Assembly (NCBI GenBank): GCA_016839745.1
Contig: JAEOTS010000116.1
Coordinates: 1-64,000 of the forward strand
Source: Promethearchaeota archaeon
GTDB lineage: Archaea > Asgardarchaeota > Lokiarchaeia > Sigyniarchaeales > SOKP01
DNA: 64,000 bases
Reading direction: 5' to 3'
Shown: piece after piece, positions 45,159 through 54,936 of the stretch
How positions within the stretch are numbered: the first letter of the stretch is position 1
How the letters are laid out: each line of letters opens with the position of its first letter
Made by a program: the position numbers and the translations under genes
The notes under the pieces: generated by a model
What the model saw: the letters and a program-made list of their open reading frames with translations, nothing else
Databases searched by the model: none
What the model was told of the DNA's origin: nothing

Positions 45159-46544
45159 TTATAATTTCGAAATTATTTTGGATAACCTTAATATCATTTT
45201 CTCTGATTTACTCGTATTCTCTGATTCCGCAGATAATAATATAGCGTTTCTATTTAAAGCGACTTTAACAGTAACATACACGTCATCATCTATTATTTTT
45301 AACTCATTTATAATATCTTGGTACTTCAAATCATGTTCATCAACAAACTCAATTAGCTTATTATGAATGGTCTCTATAGTTTCGGCGGAAACTGGTATAG
45401 TTTTATTGACTTTTATACCCTTAGGGAAACCTTTGGTAAGAGAGCTGATTAAATCATTTTGAATAGACATTATTTCTAAGATTTTTAGTAAAATATAATT
45501 ACCGTCGCTGAAAGGTGAATAATTGGGGAAATAAAATTTCAGAGAATCAGAGGCAGCAAAACAAGCTCTTTCTTGTCTTATTTGTCTCGATAATTCTCCT
45601 GGGGTATTTTCTACAAGTTTAATTGGATGACCCGTTTCAATAATGAAGTTTTTGACGACTGGAGAAACAGAAGGTGTAACTATTATTGTGCTATTTTTAG
45701 AATTTCTTATTTGCTGATCGTATGCAACAAATAACATTAGCAAATCTTCAAAATTAATTTCTAACCCATTTTCGTCTAGCACTAATATTCGTGATCCATC
45801 GACATCAAAACATACTCCTAAATGACTGTTAGATGCTTTTACAATATCTGCTGCATTCTTGATTGTATTGATACTCGGTACTGGTACGATAGATCTTTCA
45901 CGATAGTGAGTATTAAGAGCAATAACTTCTACACCTACCTCGTTAATTAATAGTGGAGTTATTTTTCCCGTTGGGCTGAAAGAACAATCTACTACTACCT
46001 TTAAATCGGCATCTCTGATTTGATTTTTATTCACAAACTGCTCTAAGGATTTTATGTATACATCTTGAGTTTGAGGGATAGCAATTATGCGTCCTATCCT
46101 TCTTGGGTCAACGCGTCTAATTTGGGAAGGATAAGTATTAAATGATTCAATAATTTTTTTTATTTCTATGGAAGATAGTTCAATCCCTCCCGCATCGGCA
46201 AATCTCACGCCCACATCTTCACTGTATAGATGACCTCCTGAAAAATAAGCCCCTCCACTTGCCCCAAATCGTCTAATTGTGAATTGTAATAATGGATAGG
46301 TGCAATCTGATAGATTTAAGACATTTATTCCAGTGCTCATCATTCCTGAAGTATATCCTCTCTTTAACATGCGACTATCGTTATGATAATCCCGACCAAT
46401 AACAACAGTTTCATCCAATTTAAATGAACTTCCATGAATAGAACCAATTGAGCTTGAGATTTCAGGAGTAAAAATGTAATTTGCCCTTCCTACTATTCGA
46501 CCCTTTTTATAGAGTTCATCTAAATTTTGGACACGCGAGGACAA
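45159..46544 (-). CDS. Degenerate phosphohexomutase-family protein
   Basis: This 461-residue protein has the four-domain phosphoglucomutase/phosphomannomutase layout, but catalytic loops are altered. The active-site loop (TASHNP in enzymes) is replaced by the region GGAYFSGGHLYSEDVG with no clear Ser-His-Asn. The metal loop DGDxDR reads DVDGSR, and the sugar loop GGE is not recognisable. It may be a non-catalytic paralogue or have changed chemistry. Start is TTG after AATGATTTAAA. It is divergent from the giant GH13 gene, to which it may be functionally linked. Confidence 0.75.
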   Translation of the reverse strand: MSSRVQNLDELYKKGRIVGRANYIFTPEISSSIGSIHGSSFKLDETVVIGRDYHNDSRMLKRGYTSGMMSTGINVLNLSDCTYPLLQFTIRRFGASGGAYFSGGHLYSEDVGVRFADAGGIELSSIEIKKIIESFNTYPSQIRRVDPRRIGRIIAIPQTQDVYIKSLEQFVNKNQIRDADLKVVVDCSFSPTGKITPLLINEVGVEVIALNTHYRERSIVPVPSINTIKNAADIVKASNSHLGVCFDVDGSRILVLDENGLEINFEDLLMLFVAYDQQIRNSKNSTIIVTPSVSPVVKNFIIETGHPIKLVENTPGELSRQIRQERACFAASDSLKFYFPNYSPFSDGNYILLKILEIMSIQNDLISSLTKGFPKGIKVNKTIPVSAETIETIHNKLIEFVDEHDLKYQDIINELKIIDDDVYVTVKVALNRNAILLSAESENTSKSEKMILRLSKIISKL

Positions 46545-46694
46545 TTTAAATCATTAAAGTTTGGAATTTTCGATTTGTAAAATATAATTATTATAGCTTG
46601 TTTTACATTAATAACTTTAGTTAAAAAATCAATCATAAAATAATAAATCGGGTATAATTAATTATAAGATTATAAATAATAAAGTGAATTCTCT

Positions 46695-49600
46695 ATGAAA
46701 ATTTCGAGAGATGCGAGAAATAAATATGGATTAAATGATTTTAAATTTACCGAAAGAGGAGATCTTGAATTTGACGGTGATACCCATTTAGTTAGATTAT
46801 TTGTACAGAAATTAAATCAAAAGAGAGATTTGATTAACTACCCTGAAATAGCTATTAGGATCGGTGAATTCAATGGAATGGCACTAATGTATGAAATAAA
46901 AAAATATTTATTAGATTTGTACAGACAAGAAACCAAAAATGAACTTCTAACCCTTGAACTTTTTGATTATTTAAAAGATAAAATTGGAGATTTAAGACTG
47001 AATGAGGCAATATATTCTTTGATCGAAGAATTTCCTCCTGAAAAAGTATATCAAGAAGAAGTTAATATAGAAGAATTTTTGAAAGAAGAAGTTCAAGGAG
47101 TTGGAAACGAAATCCATCTTGTTGATGAATTCATAAATTTATGGCTTGGAAATAGTAATCCTTCTTATTCTCCTTTTATCGAACTATTTGATGATGAATC
47201 CCTTGAAAAGAGGACTGCTTATAGGGAAATTATTGATGAAATTACAACTTTTTTCGATGACAAAACTAGATTTGGTCCAGATGATCAAAACTTAATAGAA
47301 ATGCTAAATGAACCCGCTATTAAATATCCCCATTCAATACGTGAGCAATTAGAATATATCCATGAGAAATGGGGAGAACTGGTCGGAAAATACCTATTCA
47401 GGATCTTAATTGCTATTGATATCATAAGAGAAGAAGAAACTCTAAGAGGATTAGGCCCAGGAGAGTCAGAGGCTTATGATTATGACGCATTGGAACTTGA
47501 AAATTACACTCTCGATAAAGAATGGATGCCTAAGGTTGTTATGATCGCTAAAAATGTATATGTTTGGATGAATCAATTATCTGTAAAGTACCAGAGAGCT
47601 ATACACAAATTAAACGAAATACCTGATGAAGAATTAGATATCCTAAAAGAATGGGGCTTTACTGGACTGTGGCTTATTGGTTTATGGGAGAGAAGTCAAG
47701 CATCAAAAACTATTAAAAGATGGTGTGGAAATCCAGAAGCAGAAGCAAGTGCTTATTCAACATATGATTATTCTATTGCTTATGACTTGGGGGGGTATGA
47801 GTCTTATAAGAATTTAAAGGAGAGAGCAATGGCGAGAGGAATTCGTCTCGCTTGCGATATGGTCCCTAATCATACAGGAATTGTCTCAAAGTGGGTGAAG
47901 GAGCATCCTGATTGGTACGTATCTCTACCGTATTCCCCGTTTCCCTCCTATACTTTTTCTGGAGATAATTTATCTGGTGATCCAAATATAGGAATTTATT
48001 TAGAAGATAAGTATTTTTCAAGAACCGACGCAGCTGTGACATTTAAACATGTTGATTTTCGATCAGGAGAAGAGAAATATATCTACCATGGAAACGATGG
48101 AACAAGTTTTCCTTGGAATGACACTGCTCAATTAAATTTTCTAAATCCTGAAGTACGAGAGGCTGTTATAAAAACAATAATACAAGTTTCTAAGATGTTC
48201 CCGATCATTCGTTTTGATGCGGCTATGACTCTAACGAGAAAGCATTATCAACGTTTATGGTTTCCTGAACCCGGAACTGGAGGCGCAATTCCGTCAAGAG
48301 CGGAACACGGTATTTCAAGAGATGAGTTTTATAAATTAATGCCACAGGAGTTCTGGCGTGAAGTTGTAGATAGAATCAATGAAGAAAATTCTGATACTTT
48401 GTTGCTAGCAGAAGCATTTTGGTTACTCGAGGGATTTTTCGTAAGAACTTTAGGCATGCATCGTGTGTATAATTCTGCTTTTATGAATATGCTCCGAGAC
48501 GAAGATAACGCCATGTATCGATTAGTTTTAAAAAATACTTTACAATTCGACCCTGAAATCCTAAAACGATTTGTCAATTTCATGAATAATCCAGACGAAG
48601 AAACTGCTATTAAGCAATTTGGGGATGGTGGAAAATATTTCGGCGTTTGCTTAATGATGATAACTATGCCTGGTTTACCTATGTTTGGACACGGTCAAAT
48701 AGAGGGTTTTCACGAAAAATACGGTATGGAATATAGGCGCGCTTATTGGGATGAAAAAATCAATTTGGGCTTGCTTCAACAACATGAAAGAATAATATTT
48801 CCTATAATGAAGAAACGCTACTTATTTGCTAATGCAAATAATTTTTTACTTTATGATTTTTGGAGTGGAAATATGGTTAATGAAGATGTGTTTGCGTATT
48901 CAAATAGAGTTAATAATGAACGCGCTTTGATTATTTACCATAATAAATATGCAGAAACAAAAGGTTTTATTAAAAATTCTGTTGGTTTTACTGTTAAACA
49001 AGAAAATGATAAATTTCAAACCCAAAAAACCTTAAACGAGGGGTTAAAATTACCAAAAGATGGATATTGCATCTTTAAAGATTACTTAACTGGATTAGAA
49101 TATATTAGACGAAATCAAGATCTTCACGAACAAGGTTTATATTTAGAACTCCAAGCATTTCAAAGCTTTTTATTTATGGATTTCCAGATAGTTAATGATA
49201 ATGAATTCTTCCACTACGCTCAATTGTACGATCTTCTAGGGGGAAGGGGTGTACATAACATTAATGAGACTCTCCATGAAATAATATACCAACCATTACT
49301 CGAATCCTTTAAGAAAATAGTCAATATCAAAAATTTTAAAAATCTATTAGAAACTCAGAAAACAGAATTAATTGTAGAGGGCATAACTAAAAAACTCAAT
49401 TCATTTTTATTTGAAGTGAAAAAATATTCTTCGAGTAATAAGGATGTGGCCAACATAGAAAAAGAAATTCGTTCAAAATTAATAGTATCTTTACAATTAC
49501 ATAACGGCTTGACACATTTAGATATTTCTACTAATTTGAAGAACACTTTAGCTAATATTCTTCCTAAGTCTGAATTTGAATGGGGGATATTAATTTCTTG

Positions 49601-50102
49601 GTTATTTATCCATCAATTAGGAAGAGTAATTTCAGAAAAGAACTATGAATTAAAAAGTCGAAGTTTGTTTGATGAGTGGCGATTATCAAAGTATATAGGA
49701 AATACATTGAGAGAATTATCAATAAACGAGGATGAGAAAAAAAAGGAAGTTGGGTCAATTATAAAGATAATGGTTTCTCTCCAAAACTGGTCTAATTCAA
49801 TAGATTATTCAGAAAAAAACTTTTATGCGATCTTTCAATCTTTCTTTAGGGATCCTGAAATACAAGTATATTTAAAAGTAAATAGATATCATAACCTTCT
49901 TTGGTATAGTGCAGAAGATTTTGCCAATTTTACAAGGTGGATTTGGTTAACTGCTATAATTGATAAAATAGCAAAACCTAATAATAGGATAGGTAATGAG
50001 CTAGAAGAACTATTAGGGTATCTCCAAAAAATTACTGAACTAGCGAAAACCTCAAAATTTCAAGTCAATCAATTTTTAGAAGATTTGCAAAATTCGACTT
50101 AA
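46695..50102 (+). CDS. Giant multidomain GH13 family protein
   Basis: This 1135-residue protein has a unique N-terminal helical region (about 1-285), a GH13 catalytic barrel (about 295-700) and a helical C-terminal region (about 840-1135). Catalytic motifs are CDMVPNHTG, IRFDAAMTL with nucleophile Asp, LLAEAFWLL with acid/base Glu, and MNNPDEETA in place of the usual NHD motif. It shares the LWLIGLWERS and YSTYDYSIAYDLGG segments with the 498-residue GH13 protein at 15 kb. No signal peptide is seen. It may remodel alpha-glucans or transfer a glucan moiety; the adjacent nucleotidyltransferase and GalT-like genes suggest a sugar-nucleotide pathway. Confidence 0.88.
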   Translation: MKISRDARNKYGLNDFKFTERGDLEFDGDTHLVRLFVQKLNQKRDLINYPEIAIRIGEFNGMALMYEIKKYLLDLYRQETKNELLTLELFDYLKDKIGDLRLNEAIYSLIEEFPPEKVYQEEVNIEEFLKEEVQGVGNEIHLVDEFINLWLGNSNPSYSPFIELFDDESLEKRTAYREIIDEITTFFDDKTRFGPDDQNLIEMLNEPAIKYPHSIREQLEYIHEKWGELVGKYLFRILIAIDIIREEETLRGLGPGESEAYDYDALELENYTLDKEWMPKVVMIAKNVYVWMNQLSVKYQRAIHKLNEIPDEELDILKEWGFTGLWLIGLWERSQASKTIKRWCGNPEAEASAYSTYDYSIAYDLGGYESYKNLKERAMARGIRLACDMVPNHTGIVSKWVKEHPDWYVSLPYSPFPSYTFSGDNLSGDPNIGIYLEDKYFSRTDAAVTFKHVDFRSGEEKYIYHGNDGTSFPWNDTAQLNFLNPEVREAVIKTIIQVSKMFPIIRFDAAMTLTRKHYQRLWFPEPGTGGAIPSRAEHGISRDEFYKLMPQEFWREVVDRINEENSDTLLLAEAFWLLEGFFVRTLGMHRVYNSAFMNMLRDEDNAMYRLVLKNTLQFDPEILKRFVNFMNNPDEETAIKQFGDGGKYFGVCLMMITMPGLPMFGHGQIEGFHEKYGMEYRRAYWDEKINLGLLQQHERIIFPIMKKRYLFANANNFLLYDFWSGNMVNEDVFAYSNRVNNERALIIYHNKYAETKGFIKNSVGFTVKQENDKFQTQKTLNEGLKLPKDGYCIFKDYLTGLEYIRRNQDLHEQGLYLELQAFQSFLFMDFQIVNDNEFFHYAQLYDLLGGRGVHNINETLHEIIYQPLLESFKKIVNIKNFKNLLETQKTELIVEGITKKLNSFLFEVKKYSSSNKDVANIEKEIRSKLIVSLQLHNGLTHLDISTNLKNTLANILPKSEFEWGILISWLFIHQLGRVISEKNYELKSRSLFDEWRLSKYIGNTLRELSINEDEKKKEVGSIIKIMVSLQNWSNSIDYSEKNFYAIFQSFFRDPEIQVYLKVNRYHNLLWYSAEDFANFTRWIWLTAIIDKIAKPNNRIGNELEELLGYLQKITELAKTSKFQVNQFLEDLQNST

Positions 50103-50127
50103 ACCAAACTCCCATCTAAATGGATTC

Positions 50128-51276
50128 TTAAATATTTGTGCCAAGTTCCAGAGTTTTATCTCTTATTTGAGTATCACTGCTAATTTTACTATTTGGTGCA
50201 ACTATTGCATTATGTAAAACGACATTATCCCCAATTTCGCAGTTATTACAAACTATAGAACTATCAATATGACACCCTGCTCCAATATCTACATCATCCC
50301 AAATAACGCTTTTTTCTATTAATGTATCTTCACCTATTTTGACATGGTTTCCAATAGAGCTAAGTGGTTTAATCCTTACTCGATTACAGAGTTCAACAAA
50401 TTCCCCAAAACAAGTAGGTTTTTCGATGCTTACATTTTGACCAGAATTGATAATTCCCATGAGAAAAACTCCATCGTATTCTTCGCCATTCGGAGTAATA
50501 GGCCAAGAATATTTTCTTAATAAATCCCAATTTGCCCACAAATAAGTTTGGGAGTTACCACAGTCAAGCCAATAATAATTCTTTACAAAACCATATAAAT
50601 CATAATTATTCTCGAGGAGGTAAGGGAAGACTTCACTACCGAAGTCCATTAAACTAGTTTCTTGTAACATTACATCAATTTCTTTTTTAAAACAATAGAT
50701 TCCTGTATTTATAATGTTTGTATGTAAAAATAAATCTGTTCTTTGAGCCATGCTACTTAAATATAGTTCCATAGGGGCAGGTTTTTCTAAAAATAGATAT
50801 ATTTTTCTATTGTTATCTAGAAGAACAACGCCATACTGGCTCGTATGACTTTCACTGGTTTTCATAGAAATAGTACTTATTCCACCCTTCTCTAAGTGAA
50901 AATCCATAAAACTTCTCATTGGGAGGTTGGTAACGATGTCTGCCATACTCACAGCGATATTTTCTGAGTCTATTCTATCGGTTAATAATCTGTATGCATC
51001 TGCAGTACCCTTACTTTCCTGAATGATACACTCTAACTCAACATCACCTAATTTGTCAGGTGTCCATGTTTTTTCTATATATTCTTTTAATTCTTTACCC
51101 ATATAAGCCAAGGCAAGAACAATATGCTTGATATTTGCATATATAAGGTGAGCTATTGAATAATCTACCATTGGTTTATTTGTTACCTTCACTAATGGTT
51201 TAGTGATAAGTGAAGTTAAAGGTAAGAGTCTTTTTCCTCTACCTCCAGCGAGTATTATAGCAGACCATTCTTTCAA
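50128..51276 (-). CDS. Sugar-phosphate nucleotidyltransferase with beta-helix domain
   Basis: This 382-residue protein has a Rossmann-type nucleotidyltransferase domain (IILAGGRGKRLLPLT at the N terminus, LVKVTNKPMVDYSI, DIVTNLP metal site) and a C-terminal left-handed beta helix (about 285-375) with hexapeptide-like repeats (VKIGEDTLI, CEIGDNVVLHNA). The family makes NDP-glucose or GDP-mannose from sugar-1-phosphate. The start is TTG (TTG AAA GAA TGG). It lies downstream of the GalT-like gene on the same strand, 60 bp apart. Confidence 0.9.
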   Translation of the reverse strand: MKEWSAIILAGGRGKRLLPLTSLITKPLVKVTNKPMVDYSIAHLIYANIKHIVLALAYMGKELKEYIEKTWTPDKLGDVELECIIQESKGTADAYRLLTDRIDSENIAVSMADIVTNLPMRSFMDFHLEKGGISTISMKTSESHTSQYGVVLLDNNRKIYLFLEKPAPMELYLSSMAQRTDLFLHTNIINTGIYCFKKEIDVMLQETSLMDFGSEVFPYLLENNYDLYGFVKNYYWLDCGNSQTYLWANWDLLRKYSWPITPNGEEYDGVFLMGIINSGQNVSIEKPTCFGEFVELCNRVRIKPLSSIGNHVKIGEDTLIEKSVIWDDVDIGAGCHIDSSIVCNNCEIGDNVVLHNAIVAPNSKISSDTQIRDKTLELGTNI

Positions 51277-51337
51277 ATTGAACCTCTCACAAAATTTTAC
51301 ATTATTTATATGGTGAATAATAGATATAAATCTATTA

Positions 51338-52594
51338 TCATTCTATTTCATTAACATATTTTTCAATTGATTTTTGAATTTCACTAGCAGCTATATGAGG
51401 TAATTTCCTCGCGACTCTCATATCCTCAACCATTTCAGCACCTCCTATAATCTCGTGAGGGATGATATCTCCAAATAGATGGAAATTTGCATCGTAGTGA
51501 AAAGGACAACAATTGAATAAAATATTTCGATTTTTGTCAATTGAAATATCATCCAAACCTTGGAAAATAACCTTTAGAGTTTTAGCAAGGTCGTTTAGTT
51601 GATTAATCTTCAGTTGAGAAAACCTACGTAAATGCTCATTTGGGTGAAATCGGATGTGATAATTTCTTACTGGGCTTCCTGTGGTGTAAAATGTCCAAAA
51701 CTTGGTTTTAATGATAACCCTATCGCTATCTCCATGTGATGTCTGACAAAGATGACAATCTTCTCCCATTTCTTTAAATGCTTCAAGATGTCCTTCTAAT
51801 CGGCTTCCATGACCGTCCATGTTTAGATCGATATACACTTGACTATGTATACGCGGTTGAGAACCTCCTACTTTTAGTCCTATGTTGAAAAAGGGAGAAA
51901 TAGGAATATCGTAAAAATCTCTTTCAATCGCCTCTTCAACACAATAAAGAATTGCGGCTTTCATAGATAAGAAGATACTAGCTAATATTTCTTCGGGGAT
52001 TAATTTAAAACATAAGGAAGGATAGAAATTCCTTGAAATTGTAACCAAATTTATGCCTTTTGAGAGTTTTAAATGTGAAGGTAATTTTTCGGTTATTAAT
52101 TTTTCAATATCGGGATCGACAATCCGAGCCATCGAAGGATATCTATTAATCAGTGTCAAGGCTTTACAGTCATCTGATACTTTTTGATTTGTACGTGGTA
52201 TTTCCGAAAAGGGATTGTCTTTCCTCTTCTCATCTTCAGTAATTATCATTGTATAACCATCACCTAATTGTTTTCCCCAATCATCGTAAATAGTTTTTCC
52301 CTCTGTTATCGATGTGAACACATCTTTATGCTTTAAAGCGACTTTCTTCGAACAATCATAAAATTGTCTTTTTTCTTCAGCACTGGAAAAACCTTTAGGT
52401 CTGGCACTTCTTATTGGTGATATGTAAGCAAAATGTCCATAATATCTTTGTCGCTCTTCTCTAAAACCAAAGTCCTTAGTTCTTATAGTCACTGTTGATA
52501 ATGGATCCCATCTCTTAATTGGAACATCATATGATGTTTTACCTTTAAAATTCTCCTTGTTTATGATTCCCCATTCCATAAAATGGGGTAACAT
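51338..52594 (-). CDS. GalT-like (HIT superfamily) nucleotidylyltransferase
   Basis: This 418-residue protein resembles hexose-1-phosphate uridylyltransferases. It has an RIHSQVYIDL segment, where GalT has HPHSQ, keeping the nucleophile His but with the preceding His as Arg; a CHLC pair that may bind zinc; and a C-terminal HYDANFHLFGDIIPH region matching the GalT second half. The reaction would be exchange of a hexose-1-phosphate with a nucleotide sugar. It is the first gene of a unit with the nucleotidyltransferase. Substrate is inferred only at class level. Confidence 0.7.
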   Translation of the reverse strand: MLPHFMEWGIINKENFKGKTSYDVPIKRWDPLSTVTIRTKDFGFREERQRYYGHFAYISPIRSARPKGFSSAEEKRQFYDCSKKVALKHKDVFTSITEGKTIYDDWGKQLGDGYTMIITEDEKRKDNPFSEIPRTNQKVSDDCKALTLINRYPSMARIVDPDIEKLITEKLPSHLKLSKGINLVTISRNFYPSLCFKLIPEEILASIFLSMKAAILYCVEEAIERDFYDIPISPFFNIGLKVGGSQPRIHSQVYIDLNMDGHGSRLEGHLEAFKEMGEDCHLCQTSHGDSDRVIIKTKFWTFYTTGSPVRNYHIRFHPNEHLRRFSQLKINQLNDLAKTLKVIFQGLDDISIDKNRNILFNCCPFHYDANFHLFGDIIPHEIIGGAEMVEDMRVARKLPHIAASEIQKSIEKYVNEIE

Positions 52595-52933
52595 TTTTTT
52601 GCTTGAAATTATATTACACCCTTTAATTTACGATATTACTTTAATAGAAAATACCACTATTAAATATTTTACTTAAACATTCATAGATATAATACTATTT
52701 TTATAAAGCAATCAATCATTTAGCTATATTTAAAGATACATCTAGTTAAATTAAAATTTTTTTTAGGATAATAACTAAACATAAAAATTTGTTCAATCTT
52801 ACAAAAATGTCGGAAAAGCTAATCCTATAAATTCTCTTGGAAATTTAGAAAGAAAAAAAGAAAAAAGAAAAAAAAACTAAATATTACTAATAAACTAACT
52901 ACAGAATATATTTAAATGTGTATATAGAAATCT
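52595..52933. other. AT-rich intergenic region with terminator-like tract
   Basis: About 340 bp lies between the RHH regulator gene and the GalT-like gene, both on the minus strand. It contains the purine tract listed as a terminator and presumably the promoter of the GalT-like gene. No ORF, RNA or repeat was recognised otherwise. Confidence 0.5.
52848..52876 (-). terminator. Oligo-T terminator-like tract after the RHH gene
   Basis: On the plus strand this is an uninterrupted 29-base A/G run. On the minus strand, downstream of the RHH gene, it is a T-rich tract of T runs separated by single C's, typical of archaeal intrinsic termination. No stem-loop precedes it. Confidence 0.5.
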
Positions 52934-53224
52934 TTAGTGTTCTAACCTCTTTAAGATTTTGTAAGTTTTAAATTCTCGCACCGGTTCGGAGTTTTCATTT
53001 ATCCCTTCAACTGGTACTCGAACAAAATTTTGATCATCAAAATCTTCTATCTCTACTTCATTATATTTTGCCATATTATTAGCAAGTTTAAGTTCTTTTA
53101 TAAGGAATTCTCGGACAGCACATCTTATTAATTCAGATCGACTGGGATACAATCCATCTCGTCCTATTAATTTATTTATAGCATCTATATAACTTTCAGG
53201 TACATTAACGGTAACAATCTTCAT
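52934..53224 (-). CDS. Ribbon-helix-helix (CopG-type) transcription regulator
   Basis: This 96-residue protein has the N-terminal RHH pattern: a beta strand KIVTVNVPESYIDAI, a helix-turn-helix with LYPSRSELIRCAVREFLIKEL, then an acidic C-terminal tail (EDFDDQN) that may contact partners. Such proteins bind DNA as dimers through the beta strand. It stands alone between two noncoding regions. A TATA-like TATATA element on the minus strand and an inverted repeat upstream suggest its own, possibly autoregulated, promoter. Confidence 0.85.
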   Translation of the reverse strand: MKIVTVNVPESYIDAINKLIGRDGLYPSRSELIRCAVREFLIKELKLANNMAKYNEVEIEDFDDQNFVRVPVEGINENSEPVREFKTYKILKRLEH

Positions 53225-53774
53225 CCAATCGCCTTAACCATATTTTTTTTTGATTATTCTATATATAATTATTTATACAAAAATAATATATAAACATTAT
53301 TTTTTAGTGGGTTAATATATTTTTATAAAATGTATTTTACCCAAAATCTTAATAAGGAAACTATCGCTTCTCATTTTCCATTTAAGTTATAGAAATAGAA
53401 ACAAATTTATGGATATCGATTTTAAAGTTATTCATGAAAATATTTTTGAAAATTTTTTAAAGTAGGTAAAATTTTTTTAAAAAAATTAATAGTTATTATT
53501 TACAAATAATGTCGAACTTTTAAATTTGGAAAAAAAAATTATATGTCATGTTTTTCGCGAGAAAATTCTGAAATAAGCAAATAATGTAGAAATATGAAGA
53601 AATATCTGAATTGACAGAATTTTAATTCGAATTTCTTTTAAAATACTCAGTTTTTCAAGCATTATGATAAAAACCTTTAAATTATTTTTAATTTCATATT
53701 CTTAATTACTATAAACAATTTACTAATACTTTGGAGAATGAATGAACATATTTAATTCCAAATTAACTATTAAA
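53225..53774. other. Long AT-rich intergenic region with inverted repeats
   Basis: About 550 bp lies between the RHH gene and the 2-hydroxyacid dehydrogenase gene, both on the minus strand. It contains AAATAAT-N8-ATTATTT (53281-53302), a perfect 18-bp palindrome AATTTTTTTAAAAAAATT (53470-53487), and a TTTTTCGCGAGAAAA quasi-palindrome. No ORF or RNA gene is recognised. The dehydrogenase terminator and the RHH promoter must be here. Confidence 0.5.
53281..53302. promoter_or_regulatory. Inverted repeat AAATAAT-N8-ATTATTT upstream of RHH gene
   Basis: The 7+7 inverted repeat with an 8-bp spacer lies 57-78 bp upstream of the RHH start codon, close to a TATA-like element. It could be an autoregulatory operator. 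In AT-rich DNA such repeats also arise by chance. Confidence 0.25.
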
Positions 53775-54800
53775 TCAATATTCCTCTTCAAGATTAACAA
53801 CATTAATTAAGTTTTTATGCCCCTTAGCCATACGACTAACATTTTCCACTACTTCATTCCACCTTAACAGATCACTGAAAGGAGAGTATCCCCTATGCGG
53901 AGATAAAATAATGTTGTCAAGTGTATGAAAAGGGAATTCATAAGGTCGTTTAACACCGTTTTTATTTGGATGTGGGTGATAATCATACCAGACATCTATA
54001 GCTGCACCCGAAATTATTCTATTTTTCAAAGCATTGTAAAGATCTTCTTGATTAATAATTTCTCCTCTAGCAACATTAACAATTAGTCCATTTGATCCTA
54101 GTAAACTAATTTCCTCGGCTTTAATTAATCCTGATGTTAACAAAGTAACTGGAACTGCTATTATTAAAATATCAATTTCTTTTAAAAAATCATTAAGTTG
54201 GTTGAAATTATATTTTTTTGCTGGAGTCAGCAATTCGTCCTTTTGTTTATTCCAATTATTTCTTAAGATATGGAATTTAACATCAAACCCCGAGAGAAAT
54301 CGATGAACTTTTTGGTTGATTGCACCATAACCTAGAAGCCCTATATCTCGAGAACGTAATGGAATCGACATCGCATCGTTATCTCCAGTACGCCACCTTC
54401 CTTCTTTCATCCATACATGATGAGGAATAGTTTTATTCATAAGAGTTAGAAGTAAGGCAACGGCATGTTGAGCTACAAAATATGAATTTCCGTGTCCGTT
54501 AATCAACAAAACTTTCCGTTTTTTATTTAGTCTAGTAAATAAATCTAAAAGATGATTTACACCGGCACCCGGATTAATGAATACTTTTAGTTTGGTTGCT
54601 CTGTCTAAAATGGTTTTCGAAGGTCTCCATCCAATTAACACGTCCGCATTAGGAACTATCTTTGATAAAGATTCTTCAGAAGTATCTTCTGGATATATAA
54701 TCTCTACATTTGAAAGCTTTTTAAGGTTTTCTGTTAAGTAATTTTGGACATCTTTTGAAACCGCAGAAATGAAACAAACTATGATATTCTTTACACTCAT
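53775..54800 (-). CDS. D-isomer-specific 2-hydroxyacid dehydrogenase
   Basis: This 341-residue protein has the family's NAD-binding domain with GLLGYGAINQKV, the catalytic Arg in VNVARGEIIN and the catalytic His in SPHRGYS; the acidic partner lies in between. It reduces a 2-oxoacid to the (R)-2-hydroxyacid with NAD(P)H, or the reverse. This activity could supply the substrate of the 2-hydroxyacyl-CoA dehydratase at 17-23 kb, but the genes are 30 kb apart and the link is a guess. It is a single gene, divergent from the zinc-ribbon protein gene. Confidence 0.9.
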   Translation of the reverse strand: MSVKNIIVCFISAVSKDVQNYLTENLKKLSNVEIIYPEDTSEESLSKIVPNADVLIGWRPSKTILDRATKLKVFINPGAGVNHLLDLFTRLNKKRKVLLINGHGNSYFVAQHAVALLLTLMNKTIPHHVWMKEGRWRTGDNDAMSIPLRSRDIGLLGYGAINQKVHRFLSGFDVKFHILRNNWNKQKDELLTPAKKYNFNQLNDFLKEIDILIIAVPVTLLTSGLIKAEEISLLGSNGLIVNVARGEIINQEDLYNALKNRIISGAAIDVWYDYHPHPNKNGVKRPYEFPFHTLDNIILSPHRGYSPFSDLLRWNEVVENVSRMAKGHKNLINVVNLEEEY

Positions 54801-54936
54801 TTTATCTTCACACTAATCTAAAATTTATGATTAGTAATAACTACTAGTGAAATGACTAAGTTTTAAATAAATTTTTATATTCATTTCGTTGCTATATTTA
54901 TAAATAGAATTTAATCGATAGAGTAAGGTTTAGAAA

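Noticed and set aside
53540-53580. TTTTTCGCGAGAAAA as terminator hairpin
   Set aside because: The inverted repeat is imperfect and short, with no following T-run on the gene's strand.
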